A stretch of 10,198 nucleotides of DNA from JAPLXD01 sp041661585. GTDB taxonomy: Bacteria; Patescibacteriota; Minisyncoccia; Moranbacterales; UBA11712. Of this stretch, positions 1 through 4,760 are shown piece by piece. The position numbers and the translations under genes were made by a program. Position 1 is the stretch's first letter. Each line of letters begins with the position of its first letter. The stretch covers positions 1 to 10,198 of the forward strand of contig JBAZUC010000027.1 in the NCBI GenBank assembly GCA_041661585.1. Direction: 5' to 3'. The notes beneath the pieces were generated by a model. It made no database searches. It saw only the letters and a list, made by a program, of their open reading frames with translations, and was not told the origin of the DNA.

Positions 1-112
1 TGAGTTTTCGCACGAACGCCATTTCCGATCCTTCTTGTTTTTGGAAAACATACCCCGCCCGGCGAAAAAAATTCGCCACGCTCGCCTTCGGATTTTCAAT
101 GATGAATTTCAT
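1..112 (-). CDS. Small conserved-type hypothetical protein, N-terminal part only
   Basis: A minus-strand reading frame opens with ATG at 112-110 and runs off the left edge after 37 codons, so only the N-terminus is visible. It begins MKFIIENPKASVANFFRRAG and continues with a polar stretch ending in AFVRKL. The start lies one base after the TAA of the preceding gene (116-114), which strongly suggests translational coupling in the same transcript. No Shine-Dalgarno sequence precedes it. The opening pattern, MKFIIxNP followed by a short amphipathic segment, reminds me of small uncharacterised proteins common in Candidate Phyla Radiation genomes, but that is recollection and I assign no function. 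The tight spacing and intact frame make a real gene likely. Confidence 0.6.
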   Translation of the reverse strand, partial: MKFIIENPKASVANFFRRAGYVFQKQEGSEMAFVRKL

Positions 113-113
113 T

Positions 114-527
114 TTATTTGATAAGCAATAAATCTTGGTTTATAATTGTCGGTTTCATCGCGATTATTTCCGTCTTATAATGTGGAATTTCCGGAATTGG
201 ATTATACAAAAATATTTTCTGATTCAAGACATGCGCAAATCCCATTTCCAAAAAAGTATTCCCGCCGATATAATTCTCAATATTGTCTTTATTCAGATTT
301 AAAACCAATAGCGCATCAGCATTTTGCATTGCATTCCAGAATTCTCGGATCGCATCGAGATTATATTTTTGATGCAACTTCATTTTCTCTTTTTCGTCAT
401 CAGTTTTCCCCGTCATCGGTTCCGTGAATTTTGTCACAAAAGCATCGTGACCAAGCTCAATAAGCTCATCACGGACTTCGATCATCTTTTCAGCATTTTG
501 CATGCTGCTAGCTACTGCTATTTTCAT
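114..527 (-). CDS. Nucleoside 2-deoxyribosyltransferase-like protein
   Basis: This 137-residue protein looks like the nucleoside 2-deoxyribosyltransferase-like Rossmann fold. It starts with a beta strand and small-residue turn (KIAVASSM, residues 2-9), followed by a helix. Residues 70-77 (ADALLVLN) form a second strand with D71. The diagnostic segment is GGNTFLEMGFAH (88-99): E94 sits where the family has its catalytic glutamate, and the strand KIFLYNPIP (104-112) follows, as in the usual order Glu-x-Gly-x-Ala then a strand. Classical members exchange bases on deoxyribonucleosides; many short relatives like this have no proven activity, so the substrate is unknown. It starts 14 bases after the CCA end of tRNA-Pro and ends one base before the next gene. 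No Shine-Dalgarno sequence is visible; only a weak TAAG lies upstream. Confidence 0.6.
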   Translation of the reverse strand: MKIAVASSMQNAEKMIEVRDELIELGHDAFVTKFTEPMTGKTDDEKEKMKLHQKYNLDAIREFWNAMQNADALLVLNLNKDNIENYIGGNTFLEMGFAHVLNQKIFLYNPIPEIPHYKTEIIAMKPTIINQDLLLIK

Positions 528-541
528 AAACTTATTTTATT

Positions 542-616
542 TGGTCGGGCTGGAGGGAGTCGAACCCTCTGTCTCACGAACCCGAATCGCGCGTGTTGCC
601 GATACACTACAGCCCG
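542..616 (-). tRNA. tRNA-Pro (anticodon CGG), CCA encoded
   Basis: The minus strand folds into a complete 75-base cloverleaf. The acceptor stem is CGGGCTG/CAGCCCG (7 perfect pairs, starting C1-G72 as usual for bacterial tRNA-Pro). The D stem is GTGT/ACAC with GG in the loop. The anticodon stem is CGCGA/TCGTG with one G-T pair and loop TTCGGGT, giving anticodon CGG (codon CCG). The T arm is GAGGG-TTCGACT-CCCTC. Discriminator A is followed by an encoded CCA (544-542). The first tRNA base (616) directly abuts the stop codon of the upstream protein gene (619-617), and another protein gene starts 14 bases downstream, so the tRNA appears embedded in a polycistronic transcript. Confidence 0.96.
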
Positions 617-1222
617 TTATATCATCTCTTCGCAAACTTTTTTCAAAATTTCTGTTGCTTTCTGATTCTCTCGCAATTTTTGCACTCCGTCAATGATCTC
701 CTTCACTTCGTCTTTGAGGGATGACTGCTTCGAGAGAAATATTTTCATCGTCTTGTCCGTCGGTTTTTTCTCAAAATATTTTCCGAGAATCGCGTACCAG
801 CGTTCGATCGTTTCTTGCGGAACATCAAGATGCGTCCGGATGATCGGCGGGTTGTTGAGAACATAGATCAACTTTTCCCAATTTTTGTATTCGTCATACA
901 CCAGCTCGTCTTCGACCAATTTCGCCGTCGGGTCGATCCCGCGGGCGCCTTTGAGGGCATAGAAATTATACTTGTTGAGAATTTCTTCCCGCCGCATGTC
1001 GCACCACAGATGAAACTTCCATCCAGCTTCGAACATATCCATCCCGTCAAAATCAAGATCAATTTTTTCAAAGCGCATATGCGTGTCCCGCCGCGCGATT
1101 CCTTCCGCCACCCGCCGCATATCCGGAAAAAGCGTCCCCAAAATGAAAAACTCGCCACCCTTGCGAGGATTTTTTTCAAGATATTTCTTGGCATAGATGA
1201 CATGCGCAATTTGAGAAGCCAT
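617..1222 (-). CDS. Zinc-dependent phospholipase C-fold-like protein
   Basis: This 201-residue protein has no signal peptide or membrane segment. Its pattern resembles the zinc-dependent phospholipase C / S1-P1 nuclease fold, an all-helical domain with a metal cluster. The N-terminus has a conserved-type His (AHVIYAKKYL, H7). It is followed by FILGTLFPD (26-34), like the family's LLGxxxPD motif with D34, then TH at 47-48. A spacing typical of the metal site follows: FHLWCD (70-75), giving H71-x3-D75. The C-terminal half is charged and helical and shows no motif I know. The real substrate is unknown; it could be a non-catalytic or divergent member. It starts 9 bases after the CCA-adding enzyme stop and its own stop abuts tRNA-Pro, so it belongs to the same tRNA-linked transcript. 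The AT-rich upstream stretch has no Shine-Dalgarno sequence. Confidence 0.55.
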   Translation of the reverse strand: MASQIAHVIYAKKYLEKNPRKGGEFFILGTLFPDMRRVAEGIARRDTHMRFEKIDLDFDGMDMFEAGWKFHLWCDMRREEILNKYNFYALKGARGIDPTAKLVEDELVYDEYKNWEKLIYVLNNPPIIRTHLDVPQETIERWYAILGKYFEKKPTDKTMKIFLSKQSSLKDEVKEIIDGVQKLRENQKATEILKKVCEEMI

Positions 1223-1231
1223 TGATCGTTT

Positions 1232-2722
1232 TTATTTTACCCAATACTTCGCTTTGATTTCTTGATCCTCTTCTTCTTTCTTCTCTTCTATTTTTTCTTT
1301 CGCCATTTCGCGCAGTTTCGTCAAATTTTCTTTTGACAGTTCTTTCGCGCGCGCGAGCAATATTTCTTTTTTGTTTTCTTTTGGATTTTCTATCACTTCT
1401 GAAAGCAAAACATCCAGAATCGCGCCAAGCATTGGTCCGGCTTTCAATTTCAATCCTTTCATCAGATCGTTTCCGTTCACTTTGAGCATCTTGACCGAAA
1501 GCGGGTCGCTCGAAATGCGGTCCACCATATATTTGAAATGGCGAAGTTTGTACGGCACAGCTTTTGGAACGCCGCTCCCCAGCCGGTCGCCCACGCGGAG
1601 ATCAATGAGGTCATCGATATTCTCGATCCCCACTTTTTGCACGAGTCTCCTGACGCTCGAAGCCCCCACCTCGTCGACGTTATAATAGAACATATGGTTG
1701 TCGACAAACAGCCGCACTTTTTTGACAGTGTCCGAAGAATATTTGAGCCGTTTCAAAATTTTCTCAACCACTCGCGCGCCCACGTGATCGTGGTTATAGA
1801 ATGTTGAGTAAGCACCCTCGCCTCGTTTGGTGTCGGGTTTCGCGATGTCATGAAGCAGTGTTGCCAGGCGCACTTCCATTTTTTCGGACGGACAGTTTTT
1901 GAGCGACAAGATCGAATGTTCCCAGATGGAATAGATGTGATGCCGGTTTTGTCCGACGCCGTATCCTTTTTCAAGTTCGGGAATGATGTACTGCAGCAAT
2001 TTCAATTCGCGCAGCAGCTCAATTCCCTCCGCCGCAAAATCGGAAACCAAAATTTTGTTCAATTCTTCCTGAATTCTCTCAAGTGCACTCAGCCTCAAAT
2101 TTTTTGCGTTTTTCGTGATCGCTTTTTTCGTTTTTTCTTCAATTTCAAATGGCAGTTTCTTGCCCAATTTTCTCGGCCCCGTGGTTCTTTTGATATTTAT
2201 ATCACCGCCAAGCGTCACTGCAAATCGCACCGCCCGCATCACCCGCAGCGCATCTTCATCAAACCGCTCATTCGCATCCCCCACTGCTCGGATTGTTTTT
2301 TTCTTCAAGTCTTTTTGTCCGTCATACAAATCTATAATTTCAAAATCAGAATTTTTTATTTTGAGGGCCAGCGCATTGACCGTGAAATCCCGCCTCGACA
2401 AATCTTCCTCGAGAGTCTTCGCAAACTTCACCTTGTCCGGCCGCCGCTTGTCGGAATATTTGCTTTCTATTCTATATGTCGTCACCTCAACGACACCACT
2501 TTCGGTTTTCACTCCCACCGTCCCAAATGCATTTTCGCAAAAACTATCCGGGAATATTTTCATCACTTCCTCCGGTTTCGCGCTGGTCGTCACATCCCAA
2601 TCTTTTGGCTCGACATCCATCAAAAGATCCCGCACGCACCCGCCCACAGCAAAAGCCTCAAAACCAGCGGCTTCGAGTTTCTGGATAATTTCAATTATGG
2701 GTTTTGGAATCTTGCTGATCAT
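1232..2722 (-). CDS. cca: CCA-adding tRNA nucleotidyltransferase with HD domain
   Basis: This 496-residue protein is a class II tRNA nucleotidyltransferase / poly(A) polymerase family enzyme, which builds or repairs the 3' CCA of tRNAs from CTP and ATP. The head domain has the nucleotidyltransferase motif VGGCVRD (26-32) with catalytic carboxylates in DWD (41-43). RRDFTVNAL (110-118) and EDALRVMRAVRFA (156-168) are the usual motifs B and C/D. An HD phosphohydrolase domain follows with LLHDIAK (289-295) and HDH at 311-313. The C-terminal tail is strongly charged (about 445-490). Residues 173-191 are an apparent 19-residue in-frame insert interrupting the usual LG-FEIEEKT junction. The gene is preceded by tRNA-Arg and tRNA-Ala, both lacking encoded CCA. 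Poly(A) polymerase activity cannot be excluded from sequence, but context favours CCA addition. The upstream element AAGAG is a weak ribosome site. Confidence 0.93.
   Translation of the reverse strand: MISKIPKPIIEIIQKLEAAGFEAFAVGGCVRDLLMDVEPKDWDVTTSAKPEEVMKIFPDSFCENAFGTVGVKTESGVVEVTTYRIESKYSDKRRPDKVKFAKTLEEDLSRRDFTVNALALKIKNSDFEIIDLYDGQKDLKKKTIRAVGDANERFDEDALRVMRAVRFAVTLGGDINIKRTTGPRKLGKKLPFEIEEKTKKAITKNAKNLRLSALERIQEELNKILVSDFAAEGIELLRELKLLQYIIPELEKGYGVGQNRHHIYSIWEHSILSLKNCPSEKMEVRLATLLHDIAKPDTKRGEGAYSTFYNHDHVGARVVEKILKRLKYSSDTVKKVRLFVDNHMFYYNVDEVGASSVRRLVQKVGIENIDDLIDLRVGDRLGSGVPKAVPYKLRHFKYMVDRISSDPLSVKMLKVNGNDLMKGLKLKAGPMLGAILDVLLSEVIENPKENKKEILLARAKELSKENLTKLREMAKEKIEEKKEEEDQEIKAKYWVK
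2150..2206 (-). repeat. In-frame 57-bp insert within cca, with small palindrome
   Basis: Read on the minus strand this stretch encodes residues 173-191 of the CCA-adding enzyme (G-D-I-N-I-K-R-T-T-G-P-R-K-L-G-K-K-L-P). Family members I know run directly from the RFAxxLG motif into FEIEEKT, so the segment looks inserted without breaking the frame. It is rich in Lys/Arg and contains a small perfect inverted repeat, GATAT-TT-ATATC (2192-2203), and a GGCA/TGCC pair near its other end. It may be an intragenic palindromic element or a lineage-specific loop; the sequence alone cannot decide. Confidence 0.4.
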
Positions 2723-2817
2723 ACTCTTAACTTAAATCAAAACGGGTAAAAAATCAAAAACTTCCCTTGTATCAATTAGGGCTATCTTATTTATTTTTGG
2801 CAAGAAATATTAATTTG

Positions 2818-2891
2818 TGCCCTTGGCAGGAATCGAACCTGCAACCTTTCCCTTAGGACGGGACCGCTCTAATCCGTTGAGCTACAAGGGC
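2818..2891 (-). tRNA. tRNA-Arg (anticodon CCT), no encoded CCA
   Basis: The minus strand folds into a 74-base cloverleaf: acceptor GCCCTTG/CAAGGGC, D stem GCTC/GAGC with a nine-base loop containing GG, and T arm GCAGG-TTCGATT-CCTGC. The anticodon stem GTCCC/GGGAA has a G-A mismatch at its outermost pair. Its loop is GTCCTAA, giving anticodon CCT, which reads the Arg codon AGG. The discriminator A is followed by CAA rather than CCA, so the 3' end must be completed by the CCA-adding enzyme encoded next door. It lies 12 bases downstream of tRNA-Ala and is probably co-transcribed with it. Confidence 0.94.
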
Positions 2892-2903
2892 AAGTATAGT
2901 GTG

Positions 2904-2976
2904 TGGAGATACGGGGATTCGAACCCCGGGCCTTTTGCATGCCATGCAAACGCTCTACCAGCTGAGCTATATCCCC
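2904..2976 (-). tRNA. tRNA-Ala (anticodon GGC), no encoded CCA
   Basis: The minus strand folds into a 73-base cloverleaf. The acceptor is GGGGATA/TATCTCC, including the G3-T70 (G-U) pair that is the main identity element for alanyl-tRNA synthetase. The D stem is GCTC/GAGC with loop AGCTGGTA. The anticodon stem TTTGC/GCAAA is perfect, with loop ATGGCAT, giving anticodon GGC (codon GCC). The T arm is CGGGG-TTCGAAT-CCCCG. The discriminator A is followed by CAC, so CCA is not encoded. It appears to be the first gene of the minus-strand block. Confidence 0.95.
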
Positions 2977-2997
2977 AAATTATTAATACTGTGTATA

Positions 2998-3036
2998 GGC
3001 GCGCGGACTTTATCCGCCTTTGGCGGGAACTGCGCC
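2998..3036. repeat. Nested and competing inverted repeats in divergent intergenic gap
   Basis: The gap between tRNA-Ala and the divergent membrane-protein gene holds a GC-rich structured element in AT-rich surroundings. Outer arms GGCGC (2998-3002) and GCGCC (3032-3036) enclose CCGCC-TTT-GGCGG (3014-3026). A competing hairpin GCGGA-CTTTA-TCCGC (3003-3017) shares bases with the inner stem, so the two are mutually exclusive. Neither orientation has a U-tract that would make it a clear terminator. It may be a small dispersed palindromic repeat or a structured part of the tRNA promoter region. Confidence 0.5.
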
Positions 3037-3104
3037 AACGGCTCATTCGCTTTTTTATGATAAAGAGAAAACACCTTCGCGTCAATCGTTTGTTTGTTTT
3101 TTCT

Positions 3105-3114
3105 ATGCTAAAAT
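3105..3114 (+). promoter_or_regulatory. Extended -10 promoter at the start of the first O-antigen-ligase-like gene
   Basis: The sequence ATGCTAAAAT contains a TGn extended element followed by TAAAAT (3109-3114), one mismatch from the -10 consensus. No well-spaced -35 box is evident; T-rich TTGTTT words lie too close. Transcription would be expected to start about seven bases further on, at or next to the A of the ATG at 3121. The mRNA would then be leaderless, which fits the absence of any ribosome binding site. Confidence 0.5.
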
Positions 3115-3120
3115 AGTTTC

Positions 3121-4677
3121 ATGAAAAACAAGAAAGAAAATCTGTCATGGCTTTGGCGAAATGCGGAAAAAGTCTTGATCGTCACTTTTTTTCTGACATT
3201 CACCCTCAATATCCGCAAGGTCTTTTTGACGCCTTATTCATTTTTGAACGGGGGATTCAATGAATATATGACAATGAGTTTCAGCTGGGCTGATGCGCTA
3301 ATGATTGGAACAATAATTATTTATAATATAAAATTAATAATTAGTCAATTCAGACAAGCGAAAACCACAGGTGCATTATTAGAAAACGTAATACGAAATA
3401 AGTCAAGCGTAATACGGAATTATTACAACGATAATGTTTCACGTGAAACATTTTATCTGCTTATTTTCCTCGGTTGGGTAGGATTATCCATTTTTTGGTC
3501 CCAATATCGTCCCATAGCCGTTTATAGACTCCTTACATTCGTTGAAATCGCACTCTTCGCCTATATAGCCGTAAAATCGCTGAATCAGCAAAAATGGGTC
3601 AAATTGGCCTTTTCGGCGATCATTTTGAATGGCCTATTTCAATCCTTGCTTGGAATTGCACAGTTTGTCCACAACGGATCTTTGAAACTTCACCTTTTGG
3701 GAGAGAGTATTATCGGACCGAATATCGATGGAGCTGCCAAAATCATCATCGGCGGCGAAAAGCACATCCGGGCCTACGGCACGCTCCCGCACCCGAATAT
3801 CTTGGCAGGATTCTTGCTGATTCCTTTGTTTATAATTATAAGCGAGTTTTTCCAACAAAAGTTCCTACCAACTTCATCCCTGTCTTCCTCCCTTCAAACA
3901 AACAGGGATCCCTTGCCTACCGAAAAGGCAGAAACTAGGATGGCATGTGAAAATGTTCCACATGAAACATTCTTGGGGTTTATTCCAAGATGGGCCTTGT
4001 TCATAATATTGTTAACAATCGGATCGGGATTCCTTTTGACTTTTTCCAGATCAGCCTTTCTGGGATTCTTTATTGGATTTTCAATCTTTCTTGCCTGGGA
4101 TTCGTATCTGCAATCCTCAAGCAGAATATTGAAAAGCAACTTCAAGTTTTTTATCTCATTGATTATCGCATTGTTACTTATAACAATTTTATTGTTAGCC
4201 AATACTTCCTTTTTCTCAAACCAATCACTTCAAGAGCGAACTTTGTTTCAAAATGTTTCATATGAAACTATTTTAAAACATCCTTTCACAGGTGTTGGCA
4301 TCGGACAGTTTGTAGCGAGCGAATATCAAATTCATCCAAATTTAGAAAATTGGCAATATCAGCCGGTTCACAATATTTATCTTCTTGCTTTTAGCGAATT
4401 AGGGACTATCGGTTTGATATTTTTTCTTCTCTGGATTTTCTCAATTTTAGAATGGGGGAGCAGCAAAAATCGTAATACGGGTTTATTACGCTCGTTATTA
4501 TTGACAAGGTTATCTATTTATTGTATTGTATTATCTTTTCTTTTCATCCCTTTTCTCGATCACTACTTCTGGGACATCAAACTAGGTACGATCATTTTTG
4601 TCTTGCCGATTATTTTCATCTTGGCTCTTGCCATGGATTCAAAAAGATGCTCGACATATTTTTTGGGTCTGTTATAA
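3121..4677 (+). CDS. O-antigen ligase/polymerase-like membrane protein carrying parS-like sites
   Basis: This 518-residue multi-pass membrane protein has the features of the O-antigen ligase/polymerase (Wzy/WaaL C) superfamily, which joins undecaprenyl-linked glycans at the outer face of the membrane. Visible signatures are RAYGTLPHPNILAGFL (217-232), TFSRSAFLGFF (307-318), HPFTGVGIGQF (387-397), PVHNIYLLAFSELG (415-428) with H417 at the position of the conserved ligase histidine, and LDHYFWD (479-485). Hydrophilic loops at about 76-111 and 243-290 look like lineage-specific expansions and hold two of the three parS-like sites; the third overlaps a conserved region at 378-383. The start is supported by an extended -10 box just upstream, with no Shine-Dalgarno sequence. 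The gene looks more AT-rich than its neighbours, perhaps from transfer. Polymerase versus ligase cannot be decided. Confidence 0.82.
   Translation: MKNKKENLSWLWRNAEKVLIVTFFLTFTLNIRKVFLTPYSFLNGGFNEYMTMSFSWADALMIGTIIIYNIKLIISQFRQAKTTGALLENVIRNKSSVIRNYYNDNVSRETFYLLIFLGWVGLSIFWSQYRPIAVYRLLTFVEIALFAYIAVKSLNQQKWVKLAFSAIILNGLFQSLLGIAQFVHNGSLKLHLLGESIIGPNIDGAAKIIIGGEKHIRAYGTLPHPNILAGFLLIPLFIIISEFFQQKFLPTSSLSSSLQTNRDPLPTEKAETRMACENVPHETFLGFIPRWALFIILLTIGSGFLLTFSRSAFLGFFIGFSIFLAWDSYLQSSSRILKSNFKFFISLIIALLLITILLLANTSFFSNQSLQERTLFQNVSYETILKHPFTGVGIGQFVASEYQIHPNLENWQYQPVHNIYLLAFSELGTIGLIFFLLWIFSILEWGSSKNRNTGLLRSLLLTRLSIYCIVLSFLFIPFLDHYFWDIKLGTIIFVLPIIFILALAMDSKRCSTYFLGLL
3387..3426. repeat. Tandem CGTAATACG words, the second forming an inverted repeat
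   Basis: CGTAATACG occurs at 3387-3395 and again at 3408-3416, 21 bases apart and in the same frame (encoding V-I-R-N twice). The second copy continues into an inverted repeat, GTAATA-CGGAAT-TATTAC (3409-3426). The pair sits immediately before the perfect parS site, in a hydrophilic loop of the membrane protein, and looks like inserted repeat material. A third copy is at 4471-4490. Confidence 0.6.
3433..3452. other. Perfect parS centromere site (ParB binding)
   Basis: Bases 3435-3450 read TGTTTCACGTGAAACA, identical to the widely conserved chromosomal parS consensus bound by ParB. Flanking A and T bases extend it to a perfect 20-bp palindrome. It lies in the coding region and encodes N105-V-S-R-E-T-F111 of the membrane protein. 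ParB nucleates on such sites, spreads, and recruits SMC for chromosome segregation. The match is read directly from the sequence; function is inferred. Confidence 0.85.
3954..3969. other. Degenerate parS-like site 2
   Basis: TGTTCCACATGAAACA differs from the parS consensus at two positions; one of them (C at position 5) is the position known to vary among Bacillus subtilis parS sites. It lies in the same frame as the perfect site and encodes N278-V-P-H-E-T-F284, in a polar, low-conservation loop. Weaker ParB binding is plausible but inferred. Confidence 0.6.
4254..4269. other. Degenerate parS-like site 3
   Basis: TGTTTCATATGAAACT keeps a perfect 14-bp palindrome (GTTTCAT/ATGAAAC) but differs from parS at three positions, including the central CG, which becomes TA. 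A further half site, TGTTTCA, lies just upstream at 4244-4250. It encodes N378-V-S-Y-E-T-I384 in the same frame as the other two sites. It could be a decayed or an evolving site, or a coincidence; the shared frame and context argue against coincidence. Confidence 0.45.
4471..4490. repeat. Third CGTAATACG copy, 7-bp inverted repeat
   Basis: CGTAATA (4471-4477) and TATTACG (4484-4490) form perfect arms around a six-base centre, CGGGTT. The structure matches the element at 3409-3426 (GTAATA-CGGAAT-TATTAC) but is read in a different codon frame. This suggests a DNA- or RNA-level repeat rather than a repeated peptide. Confidence 0.55.
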
Positions 4678-4678
4678 T
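4651..4678 (+). promoter_or_regulatory. Strong promoter overlapping the stop codon of the upstream gene
   Basis: TCGACA (4651-4656, one mismatch from TTGACA) is followed after 16 bases by a perfect TATAAT (4673-4678) carrying an upstream TG (4670-4671), i.e. an extended -10. The -10 box includes the TAA stop of the upstream gene (4675-4677). Transcription would start near 4685, giving the TPR-protein mRNA a leader of about 75 bases. Confidence 0.65.
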
Positions 4679-4707
4679 CAAAAAGTAATAAACTTGAATA
4701 TGCCCAA

Positions 4708-4743
4708 TCGCCAACTTGTAAAACCAAAAAACACTTGGCGATG
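4708..4743 (+). promoter_or_regulatory. 8-bp inverted repeat in the leader of the TPR membrane protein gene
   Basis: ATCGCCAA (4708-4715) pairs perfectly with TTGGCGAT (4736-4743) around a 20-base A-rich loop. It ends 17 bases before the ATG at 4761 and has no following T-run, so it is not a terminator. It could be a leader hairpin that controls translation or stability, or a DNA operator. The gap holds nothing else that I recognise. Confidence 0.5.
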
Positions 4744-4760
4744 AGGCAAGAAACAGAAAA

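Noticed and set aside
502..696. Plus-strand reading frames over tRNA-Pro
   Set aside because: They are the complement of tRNA-Pro and flanking minus-strand genes, a common false gene call.
1850..2749. Long plus-strand reading frame of 299 codons
   Set aside because: It is antisense to cca, whose motifs are unmistakable; the frame encodes a low-quality protein rich in Phe, Arg and His, as expected for a shadow.
2990..2998. DnaA-box-like sequence (CTATACACA on the minus strand)
   Set aside because: It is a single copy with one mismatch and without a cluster or an obvious unwinding element, so it is not enough to call a replication origin; it is mentioned only as context.
2817..3116. Plus-strand reading frame over the tRNA pair
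   Set aside because: It is the translated complement of tRNA-Arg and tRNA-Ala; the cloverleaves explain the sequence.
4708..4743. Inverted repeat as a terminator of the first membrane gene
   Set aside because: The loop is 20 bases and no T-run follows; its position inside the next gene's leader fits a regulatory role better.
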